64,000 bases of DNA, taken from Bacteroidales bacterium (lineage in GTDB: Bacteria; Bacteroidota; Bacteroidia; Bacteroidales; TTA-H9). The stretch is from the NCBI GenBank assembly GCA_030656615.1, contig JAUSOY010000070.1, positions 1 to 64,000 of the forward strand. Direction: 5' to 3'. Below, piece by piece: positions 54,535 through 64,000 of the stretch. The notes beneath the pieces are model-generated. The model worked only from the letters and a program-made list of their open reading frames with translations, searched no databases and was not told the origin of the DNA. Positions within the stretch are counted from its first letter, which is position 1, and the number at the start of each line of letters is the position of its first letter. The position numbers and the translations under genes were made by a program.

Positions 54535-55401
54535 ATGAGGCAATTAAAAATTACCAAATCCATCACAAACCGTGAAACGGCTTCTTTGGACAAATATCTT
54601 CAGGATATTGGAAAAGAAGAATTAATTACGGCTGAGGAAGAGGTAAAACTGGCTCAGCGTATTCATGATGGCGATCAACTGGCTCTCGAAAAATTATGCA
54701 AAGCCAATTTAAGGTTCGTAGTTTCCGTGGCAAAGCAATATCAGAATCAGGGGCTGAGCCTACCGGATCTTATCAATGAAGGAAATCTTGGGCTTATAAA
54801 AGCAGCTCAGAAATTCGACGAAACCCGTGGATTTAAATTTATTTCATATGCTGTATGGTGGATACGCCAATCAATTTTACAAGCACTTGCTGAACAATCG
54901 CGTATTGTCCGCTTACCTTTGAATCAGGTTGGTTCACTTAATAAGGTTAAAAAAGCGGTATCAAAACTCGAACAAAAGCTTGAACGTCCCCCATCAGCAG
55001 CCGAAATTGCTGAAAATCTTGATGTACCCATCAATAAAATAGATTCAGTACTGAAAATCAGTACGCGTTATGTTTCTATGGATGCTCCCCTGGCCGACGA
55101 TGAAGATACAAAGTTCATCGATATTTTTGTCAATGACGATTCGGTTCATACCGACGATGCCCTGATTAAAGAATCGCTTTCTTGCGAAATTCAGCGCACA
55201 TTATCCACACTTTCAGAAAAAGAAAGGGATGTTATTTGCATGTACTATGGAATTGGCTTGAATCATGGACTTACCCTAGAAGAAATTGGTGCCAAATTCG
55301 ACCTTACCCGCGAACGAGTACGCCAGATTAAAGAAAAAGCCATACGCAGGCTTAAACACACCTCGCGGAGCCGATTGCTTAAAGCATATCTCGGACAGTA
55401 A
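54535..55401 (+). CDS. rpoD: Primary sigma factor (RpoD/SigA, Bacteroidota short type)
   Basis: The 288 residues lack region 1.1, as in Bacteroidota. Region 1.2 is [27 protein letters not shown]. Region 2 is [73 protein letters not shown], with the -10-recognising WWIRQ helix. Region 3 and region 4.2 ([30 protein letters not shown]) follow. This factor should read the TAnnTTTG promoters seen across the window. A terminator follows at 55415-55443. Confidence 0.95.
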   Translation: MRQLKITKSITNRETASLDKYLQDIGKEELITAEEEVKLAQRIHDGDQLALEKLCKANLRFVVSVAKQYQNQGLSLPDLINEGNLGLIKAAQKFDETRGFKFISYAVWWIRQSILQALAEQSRIVRLPLNQVGSLNKVKKAVSKLEQKLERPPSAAEIAENLDVPINKIDSVLKISTRYVSMDAPLADDEDTKFIDIFVNDDSVHTDDALIKESLSCEIQRTLSTLSEKERDVICMYYGIGLNHGLTLEEIGAKFDLTRERVRQIKEKAIRRLKHTSRSRLLKAYLGQ

Positions 55402-55414
55402 ATCATTTTTCAGG

Positions 55415-55443
55415 AAGAACGCCAACACGGCGTTCTTTTTTTT
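55415..55443 (+). terminator. Terminator of rpoD
   Basis: Arms AAGAACGCC (55415-55423) and GGCGTTCTT (55429-55437) around AACAC, then a T-run to 55443. Confidence 0.9.
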
Positions 55444-55454
55444 GCTTTTAATTG

Positions 55455-55485
55455 TTTGAGATAACTTGGAATTTATAGTACTTTG
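55455..55485 (+). promoter_or_regulatory. Possible promoter for the PNGase F gene
   Basis: TTTG at 55455-55458 and TAGTACTTTG at 55476-55485 resemble the -33/-7 pattern, though the TA-to-TTTG spacing is irregular. Confidence 0.35.
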
Positions 55486-55506
55486 GTGCTTTAATGACAC
55501 CAAACG

Positions 55507-57198
55507 ATGAGAAAGCTGATTTTTTTAATTGTGTTAATCTGTGCTGTAGTTTCAGTAAACGCTCAGGGTCGTGCTGAATATGCCAGTATTTCAGGAAATG
55601 AGGTACTGAAAAATGCTGATTTGACAATTTTATTGAATTTTGATAACAGAACTCAGGTATACAAACAAAGTAATAAACCATTGGTCGATTTTGCTATTCA
55701 GGAGGCCAGCATTACCGATTATGAAACCGGACAAATTCGGTATTATGCCACACGTGATGGAAATTGCCTGGTTTCCTATTTGCGACCTTTGGCTGATAAT
55801 CCGGTATTTGAAGAAACAGGAAAAACCGATAGTATCCTCGGTTATTTATGCCATCATGCCAAGACAATTGTTTTCGGTAATACTATCGAAATTTGGTATG
55901 CCAGCGTCAATGGAATATCGGGTTCTCCATGGTCATCATATCAGCATGGGAAAGATTTGATATTCAAAATTCTCCGGAATGGAAGTTATGGCGCAATTTT
56001 GCAAATGTTTATGATGCCTACACGACAGTCGATACGAGTCCCGGAAAACTGGGGTGAAGAAACGGATCAGGCTGGTTATCGTCAATTTTTGAATCAGGCT
56101 TACATCAAAAGGGTGGAAGTATTTAACAACGATTCTTTATACTGGGGAGCAGAAAATGGTAAAACCAGTCAACTTGAATCAGGTCGTAGCATCCATTTTG
56201 CCGGTGGAACTTTTATTATGAAAAAAGTAAAACTTCCCAAAATTACTGCAGATTATCAGTTATTTGCTGAATTGAGTGAATGGTCAGCGGGCGATGCTTA
56301 CGATAGAACTGGTTCGGTGTTTTTTCTGATGCCAGGAAGTGAAAAAGCTTTTTTTAAAGCGTTGGATATGCACCCCGATTCATTACCAGGTATTCATGGT
56401 AAGGATGGAAAGTTTTATCAGGGATATGTTCCAAAGAACACTTACTTTCCTCCGGTTGAAATTATGCGATTTTTTACTCCATTTGGTGTGAGACAGTATA
56501 ACGAAAAAGTGAAAGTGAATGGAATTCAATGGAACGATTCGGTTTTATACAGCCAGGAGATATCGCATTTACTTCCCGTATTGAAGGGTGAAATATACAT
56601 TGGGGCATATATTGGGAATTATGATAAAGGTGGTCACCGGATCAATCTTAACCTGAAGTATTTCCCGGGTACTCTAGTTATAGAAGAAATTCCTGAAGAA
56701 AATCGATTTGTACTTCCATTGTTTAATACAGTGAACATCCTTGAAATGGCCGGGCAGGCTTATAGTACTTTATTTATCGACGATTCTCTAAGGATTGAAT
56801 TTAACGTGCCTGAGGGCAGCAAGGATTTGAAAATCATCTATACGGCTACCGGTCATGGTGGTTGGAGTGAGGGCGATGAGTTTGTTCGTAAAGAACATCG
56901 TTTTTATCTGGATGGTAATCCCCTGTATCATTTTACTCCTTGGCGCACCGATTGCATGTGTTACCGCTCATCGAATCCTGCATCCGGAAACTTCTGGAAT
57001 GGATTATCATCATCCGATTATAGTCGCTCAGGTTGGTGTCCGGGTTCTTTATCATACCCGGTTGAAATATCCTTGGGTAAGTTATCTGCCGGAAAACATA
57101 CACTAATGCTGACTATTCCAGCCGGTAAACCCGATGGGAATGGTTTTTCATTCTGGAATGTTTCTGCGGTTTTGGTTGGTATTAAAGATTCTAATTGA
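55507..57198 (+). CDS. Secreted PNGase F-type N-glycanase
   Basis: Cleaves N-linked glycans from asparagine of glycoproteins, leaving aspartate. The 563 residues start with a signal peptide (MRKLIFLIVLICAVVSVNAQG). The C-terminal third matches Elizabethkingia PNGase F almost motif by motif: TATGHGGWSEGDEFVRKEHRFYLDG, FTPWRTDCMCYRSSNPASGNFWNGLSSSDYSRSGWCPGSLSYPVEISLG, and HTLMLTIPAGKPDGNGFSFWNVSAVL. The protein is about 200 residues longer than classical PNGase F (314 mature), the extra part lying at the N-terminus, as in the F-II type with its bowl-like domain. It should be periplasmic or secreted. The next gene follows 71 bp later. Confidence 0.88.
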   Translation: MRKLIFLIVLICAVVSVNAQGRAEYASISGNEVLKNADLTILLNFDNRTQVYKQSNKPLVDFAIQEASITDYETGQIRYYATRDGNCLVSYLRPLADNPVFEETGKTDSILGYLCHHAKTIVFGNTIEIWYASVNGISGSPWSSYQHGKDLIFKILRNGSYGAILQMFMMPTRQSIRVPENWGEETDQAGYRQFLNQAYIKRVEVFNNDSLYWGAENGKTSQLESGRSIHFAGGTFIMKKVKLPKITADYQLFAELSEWSAGDAYDRTGSVFFLMPGSEKAFFKALDMHPDSLPGIHGKDGKFYQGYVPKNTYFPPVEIMRFFTPFGVRQYNEKVKVNGIQWNDSVLYSQEISHLLPVLKGEIYIGAYIGNYDKGGHRINLNLKYFPGTLVIEEIPEENRFVLPLFNTVNILEMAGQAYSTLFIDDSLRIEFNVPEGSKDLKIIYTATGHGGWSEGDEFVRKEHRFYLDGNPLYHFTPWRTDCMCYRSSNPASGNFWNGLSSSDYSRSGWCPGSLSYPVEISLGKLSAGKHTLMLTIPAGKPDGNGFSFWNVSAVLVGIKDSN

Positions 57199-57269
57199 TA
57201 AACCATGAACATTATTTCCAAATCTATCGGCTGAATGTTTTGTCTTTTAAACGAAAAAATCAAATTAAA

Positions 57270-57866
57270 ATGACTGAAAAATCGAGCATAGAAATTTTAG
57301 AAGAATTCGCAAAAAGAAATTCTTATCGCTTTTACACCCATTCCAGCGTTTATGATCACAGTTTAAGTACTGCTGACCGATTTACCACAACAAAGTTTAT
57401 TGTATTTGATTTTACCGAAATCTCAAAAAATCTGTATTTTATTTTTTATGATTTGCATTCAACGAAAGCCTATTCAGGAAGTACCTATTGTGGGCTTTTT
57501 AAGAAGATTCAGAAGTGTAATAATGAAATAAGGATTATTAAAAGAGACTGGGTAGATGTGCTGAGGTTTAAGAAAAGATTTTTAAGCAGTGATTCCTATA
57601 TCGACAAGGAAGTTAGTATTTTCACTGAAAATAGCTCGCTTGATTTGTCCATTGTAAATTCAAAGAATATCCGTTTGTTTGTTGATATCAATAAGCGGAT
57701 TTCGCCACTCGAGATGGTGAGCACGCGAGAATCGTGGAGTATAGTTCCTGAACTGAATGGAAATGATTTAGTGGCCATTAAAACCAATTTCTGGGAAATG
57801 GATTTTGAAAATCTTAAATATTTTATTGAAAAAGGATGTGAATTGATGAAGTCAATTCAGTCGTAG
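57270..57866 (+). CDS. Hypothetical protein
   Basis: I start at the ATG at 57270 (MTEKSSIEILEEFAKRNSYRFY, 198 residues); the longer frame from 57195 begins with non-protein-like sequence overlapping the PNGase F stop. No signal peptide. The fold looks alpha/beta (TTKFIVFDFTEISKNLYFIFYDLHSTKAYSG, RDWVDVLRFKKRFLSSD, WSIVPELNGNDLVAIKTNFW). No motif recognised. It is AT-rich and ends before a strong terminator. Function unknown. Confidence 0.55.
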   Translation: MTEKSSIEILEEFAKRNSYRFYTHSSVYDHSLSTADRFTTTKFIVFDFTEISKNLYFIFYDLHSTKAYSGSTYCGLFKKIQKCNNEIRIIKRDWVDVLRFKKRFLSSDSYIDKEVSIFTENSSLDLSIVNSKNIRLFVDINKRISPLEMVSTRESWSIVPELNGNDLVAIKTNFWEMDFENLKYFIEKGCELMKSIQS

Positions 57867-57897
57867 TATTTTCAGAAAGTTGATTATTGCAGGCTAT

Positions 57898-57941
57898 AAA
57901 AAAGCGAGGCTGGTTCGATTTCGAACCAGCCTCGCTTTTTT
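57898..57941. terminator. Bidirectional terminator between 57866 and gapA
   Basis: Arms GCGAGGCTGGTTCGA (57904-57918) and TCGAACCAGCCTCGC (57921-57935) with a TT loop, flanked by A6 and T6, so it serves both convergent transcripts. Confidence 0.93.
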
Positions 57942-57953
57942 ATAAATATCATT

Positions 57954-58964
57954 TTACATATGTGCAACTTTTTCGACTAGGTCGGCCAATCGGCTGGAAT
58001 AACCAACTTCATTATCGTACCATGAAACAATTTTCACAAATTTACCACCGCTTACCATTGTTAGTAAACTGTCATAAATCGATGAATGTGTATTGCCCAC
58101 AATATCAATACTTACAATGGGGTCAACGCAGAATTCGAGAACGCCTTTCATTTTGCCTTCCGAAGCTTCTTTCATAGCGGCATGAATTTCTTCTTTGGTA
58201 GCAGCATTTTCAAGTTCCAGCGTTAGGTCAATTACTGAGCCGTCGGGAGTGGGTACACGCATCGCGAAACCGTCCAGTTTGCCATCCAGTTCAGGAATTA
58301 CCAGTCCAACGGCCTTAGCGGCGCCGGTTTTGGTTGGAATAATTGACATGGCGGCTGCACGGGCTCTGCGTAAATCTTTATGCGGTGCATCCAGAATGAT
58401 CTGATCATTGGTGTATGAATGAATGGTATTCATCAATCCACGAACAATTCCAAATTTGTCATTCATAACTTTCGCTATAGGAGCCAGGCAGTTTGTTGTG
58501 CATGATGCGTTAGAAATCAGCTTGTGCTCGGGTTTAAGCAAGTCGCTGTTTACACCTAAAACTACGGTGAGATCAACATCGTCTTTTGAATCAGAGGGAA
58601 CTGAAAGAACGACCTTTCGTGCTCCGGCTGTCAGATGTTTACTCATTTTTTCACGGGTACGGAAAACTCCGGTACACTCGGCCACGATGTCGATACCATA
58701 TTCTTTCCATGGAAGATTTGCAGGATCTCTTTCTGCAAAAATTCTGATTTTATGATTGTTAACTACCAGAAAATCACCGTCAACAGCTACCTGACCGGGA
58801 AAACGGCCATGTATTGAGTCATATTTGAGTAGATGCGCAAGCGTTTTTGAATCGGTAAGGTCGTTTATGGCCACTACTTCAACACCGTCTTTTGCGAGGA
58901 GGGCGCGGAAGGTAAGTCTGCCTATGCGTCCAAATCCATTTATTGCTATTTTTTTCGTATTCAT
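57954..58964 (-). CDS. gapA: Glyceraldehyde-3-phosphate dehydrogenase, type I
   Basis: Glycolytic enzyme making 1,3-bisphosphoglycerate. I start at the ATG at 58964 (MNTKKIAINGFGRIGRLTFRALL, 336 residues). NAD-binding NGFGRIGR, AINDLTDSKTLAHLLKYDSIHGRF, the catalytic Cys in SNASCTTNCLAPIAKVM, HSYTNDQIILDAPHKDLRRARAAAMSIIPTKTGAAKA, and SWYDNEVGYSSRLADL at the end are all standard. A -7 box lies 30 bp upstream on the minus strand. Confidence 0.97.
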   Translation of the reverse strand: MNTKKIAINGFGRIGRLTFRALLAKDGVEVVAINDLTDSKTLAHLLKYDSIHGRFPGQVAVDGDFLVVNNHKIRIFAERDPANLPWKEYGIDIVAECTGVFRTREKMSKHLTAGARKVVLSVPSDSKDDVDLTVVLGVNSDLLKPEHKLISNASCTTNCLAPIAKVMNDKFGIVRGLMNTIHSYTNDQIILDAPHKDLRRARAAAMSIIPTKTGAAKAVGLVIPELDGKLDGFAMRVPTPDGSVIDLTLELENAATKEEIHAAMKEASEGKMKGVLEFCVDPIVSIDIVGNTHSSIYDSLLTMVSGGKFVKIVSWYDNEVGYSSRLADLVEKVAHM

Positions 58965-58994
58965 AATTCGGAGTTTTAGATTTGAATTACGGGG

Positions 58995-59002
58995 CAAATT
59001 TA
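58995..59002 (-). promoter_or_regulatory. -7 box for gapA
   Basis: Minus strand TAAATTTG followed by C, about 30 bp before the gapA ATG. It lies inside the longer frame that would start at 58997, supporting the 58964 start. Confidence 0.45.
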
Positions 59003-59037
59003 ATCATTTTATACCGATAAGGAATTAATAATAACGT

Positions 59038-61056
59038 TTAAAAGCCACCTTTGAACCGTATTCCAGTCATAAATTGGATACCCGGCTCAGGTACATTGGA
59101 ATGATCGAAGTAGGTTTGATTAAGAAGATTGCTGATATGTGTAAAAATAGTATAACGAGGTGTTGTCCAGTTGAGTCTTAAACCAGCCAATGCGAAAACC
59201 GGATAATCTTTTTCGACCTCGGATTGGCCTTCAATAAAATCAAGATGCTTCCCTTTACGCTCTTGTATGCTGATATTCCAAATAGCCGAAAGTCGTGTCC
59301 AGATGGTTTGACTTACCTTAATATCTGCTTTATGGCGTATATGATCTAAAACATATTTCGACTGAAGTTGATCGCTGTTTTTTTCAGACATCATATAGGT
59401 ATATGAAATGTTTATTTTGTTAAAACCAGGCAATTTAAAGCCCGAGCCAATTTCAATACCCGTAATATTGACTGATGTGAGATTTTCGGCATGCCATATT
59501 TCTTCGTCCAATTTCTTCACCCAATCAATCATATTTCTACCATCTCTTCTGAAAAGGCTGGCGTATGCATCCATATTTTTTTTTCTGTATTTAAAACCGG
59601 CTTCATACCAAAATGCTTCCTCGGGCAATAGATTGATATTCCCCTGAATGGTTGAGCTTTGATAGTACAAATCAGTAAAACTAGGCATGCGGAGGCTCTT
59701 ACTAAAATTTGAAAAAAGATTAGTATTTCTATTAAGTTGATATGATATATCAATTCCGGGGTAGAATTTCCAAATATTCAGAAAATTGTTATTCGATAGT
59801 AGAACACCTGCAGCTATATTCAGTTTTTCGAATTGGATAATATGCTCAGCGTAGAAGTTTTTTGTTTGCCTTGTCTTTGAACGGGTATAGAATGCAGAAT
59901 CGTTCCCGGATACAGCAATAGGATTCTCGATGATATCGCCTAATACATTGCTCAGGACTTTTTCTGAACGAAAATCGAATCCTGCTGAAGTAATTCCACC
60001 ACGCCAATTAAACGTAGCTGGTAAAGAGAGGCTCCAGATTTCTGTTGTGTGATAATTATGGTTTTTGTACCAAACGGGCGATTCGTTGCGGAACAATTGA
60101 AATTCATCGTCATGCTGCCGGAGGCTTATTTGAGGAGAAAGTTTTATTTTAGTTTCGGTGGCAAAATTGAGGGCTATAAATTTTACCTGAGTTTGTTCGA
60201 ATTGCTCCGGATATTTGGGTGTATAGAAACTGTTGGCACCAAAAGCCCTGTTTCCGATTCCTCCCTGCAATCGGACTGATATTTTTTTAGCCGAGTATCT
60301 GGAATTAAAAAATGCGTTAAGGTGTTTATAATCTGTATTTTCAGTATAACCATCGGAGGTGGAATATGAAACTCCGGCAAAGGTATTTGTGTTTTTTAGA
60401 GAAATATTGGCAGCTGCATCTGCTTGGCCTGATTTAAAACTTCCAAAGGAAGCGCCGCCCTGATATTCATTTTCTACTGCCTGAAGGGTAATGATATTAA
60501 TTACTCCATTGAACGCATTGGGTCCGAATAATCTGGCAGCTGGACCCTTAAGTATTTCGATTCGTTCTATCCATTCAATATTAATTGGAAGGTTGAAATG
60601 ATGATGCCCTGTTTGTGGGTCGTTCATACTGACACCATTCAGCAGTATCAGCACCTGTTCAAATGTCCCTCCCCGGATACTGATATCGGATTGCATATCA
60701 CCATTTCCTCTTTGGCGAATGTCGACTCCTGCTACATTTTCCAGCAAATCGGCCAGACTTTGACCTGTCGATGAAAGGATTTCTTCACGGCTGATGCATG
60801 TAATAATCCGAGCCGATTTTAGCGCCTCCACCGGCGTGCGTTGTGCCGTTATAACTACTTCTTCCATCTCAAAAATTTTACTGATGGATGTGCTGTCTTT
60901 GCGTTCCTGTGCAACTGCCGGTTTGTATAGCAGACTGATGGCCAGCGTAAGTGTGCAGATTTTAATGGATTTACTCAGCGAGTTATACACTGAATACTTT
61001 TTTCGGGTCCAATGCTTAAAGTGCACTACGGACTGTTTGATGGTTTGATTTTTCAT
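59038..61056 (-). CDS. TonB-dependent outer-membrane receptor
   Basis: The start at 61056 (MKNQTIKQSVVHF) gives 672 residues; the leader is long, with the signal helix at about 33-50 (CTLTLAISLLYKPAVAQE). Plug domain: MEEVVITAQRTPVEALKSARI (TonB box region), LADLLENVAGVDIRQRGNGDMQSDISIRGGTFEQVLILLNGVSMNDPQTGHH, and WIERIEILKGPAARLFGPNAFNGVINIIT. A 22-strand type barrel follows, ending in an aromatic terminus (MTGIRFKGGF). It resembles BtuB/cobalamin or iron-type receptors rather than SusC, lacking the SusC N-terminal extension and a SusD neighbour. The ligand is unknown. Confidence 0.88.
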   Translation of the reverse strand: MKNQTIKQSVVHFKHWTRKKYSVYNSLSKSIKICTLTLAISLLYKPAVAQERKDSTSISKIFEMEEVVITAQRTPVEALKSARIITCISREEILSSTGQSLADLLENVAGVDIRQRGNGDMQSDISIRGGTFEQVLILLNGVSMNDPQTGHHHFNLPINIEWIERIEILKGPAARLFGPNAFNGVINIITLQAVENEYQGGASFGSFKSGQADAAANISLKNTNTFAGVSYSTSDGYTENTDYKHLNAFFNSRYSAKKISVRLQGGIGNRAFGANSFYTPKYPEQFEQTQVKFIALNFATETKIKLSPQISLRQHDDEFQLFRNESPVWYKNHNYHTTEIWSLSLPATFNWRGGITSAGFDFRSEKVLSNVLGDIIENPIAVSGNDSAFYTRSKTRQTKNFYAEHIIQFEKLNIAAGVLLSNNNFLNIWKFYPGIDISYQLNRNTNLFSNFSKSLRMPSFTDLYYQSSTIQGNINLLPEEAFWYEAGFKYRKKNMDAYASLFRRDGRNMIDWVKKLDEEIWHAENLTSVNITGIEIGSGFKLPGFNKINISYTYMMSEKNSDQLQSKYVLDHIRHKADIKVSQTIWTRLSAIWNISIQERKGKHLDFIEGQSEVEKDYPVFALAGLRLNWTTPRYTIFTHISNLLNQTYFDHSNVPEPGIQFMTGIRFKGGF

Positions 61057-61080
61057 GAAATATATTTTAATTTTCGCCGG

Positions 61081-61107
61081 CAAAAGTACAAAAGTCGGAA
61101 GTAGCAA
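61081..61107 (-). promoter_or_regulatory. Promoter for the TonB-dependent receptor
   Basis: Minus strand TTG (61107-61105), 16-bp gap, TACTTTTG (61088-61081) followed by C. The -7 is good; the spacing is short. Confidence 0.5.
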
Positions 61108-61222
61108 TTTCCCCAATCATTGAATATTAATTTGTAATTAAATAACAATCAGCGAATTAAAAAATAACCTAAGAATAAATTGGGTTCGTGGCGTATAAAA
61201 GTAGTAACTTTCCGCCCCGTAA

Positions 61223-62854
<1,632 letters not shown>

Positions 62855-62907
62855 AAAAGTGAAACCCGGCATGCATAATGAACGGGATTTCCTAATTTTG
62901 CTGCCGT

Positions 62908-63360
62908 ATGAGAAAAGGATCTGATATCGTTATTAAAAATCGTAAAGCCGGTTTCGAATATTATCTTGTAGAACGATTTACTGCCGGTATAGAACTTACC
63001 GGAACGGAGATAAAGTCGATTCGGGCCGGAAAGGCTAACCTTTCTGATGCGTATTGCACCTTTCGCGGAAAGGAACTTTTCGTTATCAGCTTACATGTTG
63101 CTGAATATGATTTTGGTAATATTTACAATCATGAACCCCGTCGTGACCGTCGCCTGCTCCTGACCCGCCGTGAATTGAAACGTCTTGATAATAAAGTTAA
63201 AGAAAAAGGATTTACCATCATTCCTACCCTTATGTTTATCAATGAGAAAGGGCTTGCAAAACTAGAAATAGCGTTGGCAAAGGGAAAGCATAGTTATGAT
63301 AAGCGTGATACACTGAAACAAAAAGACCTGAAACGCGATATGGATCGCCGCGATGATTAA
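62908..63360 (+). CDS. smpB: SsrA-binding protein SmpB
   Basis: Delivers tmRNA to stalled ribosomes. The 150 residues are the usual length: IVIKNRKAGFEYYLVERFTAGIELTGTEIKSIRAGKANLSDAYC, FGNIYNHEPRRDRRLLLTRREL, FTIIPTLMFINEKGLAKLEIALAKGK, and the basic tail SYDKRDTLKQKDLKRDMDRR. No tmRNA gene is in the window. Confidence 0.97.
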   Translation: MRKGSDIVIKNRKAGFEYYLVERFTAGIELTGTEIKSIRAGKANLSDAYCTFRGKELFVISLHVAEYDFGNIYNHEPRRDRRLLLTRRELKRLDNKVKEKGFTIIPTLMFINEKGLAKLEIALAKGKHSYDKRDTLKQKDLKRDMDRRDD

Positions 63361-63374
63361 TTTTTTTTATCTGC

Positions 63375-64000
63375 ATGGATTATTCGAGTCAGCGAAAACC
63401 AGATTGGCTTAAAACCAGCCTCCGCCGTGATGATAGGTATTATGAAACCGCCCGATTACTGAAGCGTAAGAAAATGCATACCATTTGCACCAGTGGTCAC
63501 TGTCCGAATATTGGTGAATGCTGGGCAGCGGGTACCGCTACATTTATGATTCTTGGAGATATTTGTACCCGCAATTGCCGGTTCTGTAATACAAAAACAG
63601 GTAATCCACTTCCTGTTGATATGGAAGAATCTCGTCGGCTGGCTGAAACAGTCCATGAAATGAAACTCAGACACTGTGTAATTACATCCGTAGACAGGGA
63701 TGATTTACATGACGGAGGAGCGGCACATTGGGCAACAACCATTGAAGAAGTTCGCAAGCTCAACCCGGATGCAGGAATTGAAGTGCTTATCCCTGATTTT
63801 TCTGGAGATAAGGATGCAATAGCCATGATAATTAATGCCAGACCCGATGTTTGTGGTCATAATCTTGAGACGGTTGAGCGCTTAACACCGTTCATACGTT
63901 CTAAGGCGAGTTACCGACGCAGTCTCGAAGTAATACGCATTTTATCCTCAGCGGGCTTGCGAACAAAATCGGGTATAATGCTCGGTCTTGGTGAAACCGA
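63375..64000 (+). CDS. lipA: Lipoyl synthase, 5' part (runs off the window)
   Basis: Radical-SAM enzyme that inserts two sulphurs into the octanoyl group bound to lipoyl proteins. The frame from ATG 63375 (DYSSQRKPDWLKTSL) stays open to the window end, about 208 codons, near two-thirds of the gene. It has the N-terminal auxiliary cluster motif CTSGHCPNIGECW, the radical-SAM motif CTRNCRFC, VITSVDRDDLHDGGA and GIMLGLGET at the edge. It starts 14 bp after smpB. Confidence 0.95.
   Translation, partial: MDYSSQRKPDWLKTSLRRDDRYYETARLLKRKKMHTICTSGHCPNIGECWAAGTATFMILGDICTRNCRFCNTKTGNPLPVDMEESRRLAETVHEMKLRHCVITSVDRDDLHDGGAAHWATTIEEVRKLNPDAGIEVLIPDFSGDKDAIAMIINARPDVCGHNLETVERLTPFIRSKASYRRSLEVIRILSSAGLRTKSGIMLGLGET

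Noticed and set aside
59038-61056. SusC-type polysaccharide utilisation locus
   Set aside because: The receptor lacks the SusC N-terminal extension and a SusD gene; the nearby glycan enzymes are in separate units.

Overview
The window is a chromosome segment of a Bacteroidota bacterium, probably of the class Bacteroidia. The evidence is: a primary sigma factor of only 288 residues; many promoter-like TAnnTTTG elements (the Bacteroidota -7 box) just upstream of genes; little use of Shine-Dalgarno sites; families largely confined to this phylum (DUF1599, DUF5683, DUF2279, long NusB, DUF6340-like, PNGase F); and Bacteroidota gene orders such as parA-parB-DUF5683 and dapF-GNAT-mltG. The genus cannot be told from the sequence. 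Most of the window is dense housekeeping DNA. No rRNA, tRNA, CRISPR array or prophage was seen.

Layout. 1-2890 is an AT-rich, decayed accessory patch: a 5'-truncated ABC/AAA-type ATPase, a broken RhuM gene, a scrap resembling a helicase N-terminus, and an unknown lipoprotein. 3029-3967 encodes an orphan protein with a divergent class III nucleotidyl-cyclase-like domain. 4112-8516 is purL-deoD (purine synthesis and salvage), ending in a terminator shared with the convergent dnaN. 9896-16660 is a minus-strand operon, tpiA-prmA-giant unknown exported protein-plsY. An AT-hook protein follows, separated by a perfect 54-bp palindrome. 17730-19987 is DUF1599-DoxX-GNAT. Next come folP and cdaA (c-di-AMP) on plus, ruvX-def-TPR lipoprotein on minus, and dapD-glycosyltransferase-tsaC on plus.

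25832-28551 is a second accessory patch. A REP-type tyrosine transposase with a palindrome inside its gene lies between two degenerate copies of the same gene tail, followed by a YiiX-like hydrolase and a small membrane protein. Then come an Uup-type ABC-F ATPase, rplS, a secreted six-hairpin glycosidase with a lipoprotein, and a pair made of a Tudor-like protein and a possible HhH-GPD/Fe-S protein. 37212-43227 is a molybdenum hydroxylase operon (xdhC, xdhA, xdhB, a THEP1-like NTPase, an EamA transporter). 43351-48022 holds prmC, nusB and parA-parB-DUF5683. 47985-52715 is dapF-GNAT-mltG-phosphohexomutase-DUF2279 (cell wall and envelope). The right end has degQ, rpoD, a PNGase F homologue, gapA, a TonB-dependent receptor, pyrG, smpB and the 5' part of lipA.

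Several genes combine into recognisable functions: purine metabolism (purL, deoD, and probably the xanthine-dehydrogenase-like cluster), peptidoglycan (dapD, dapF, mltG), translation (prmA, prmC, def, rplS, tsaC, smpB, ABC-F), replication and segregation (dnaN, parAB, ruvX), and glycan foraging (PNGase F, six-hairpin glycosidase, TonB receptor). No undescribed system could be proven. The best leads are the orphan cyclase-like protein, the RAYT locus with its internal palindrome and duplicated flanks, the Tudor-like/HhH-like pair, and the NTPase and transporter attached to the xdh genes.
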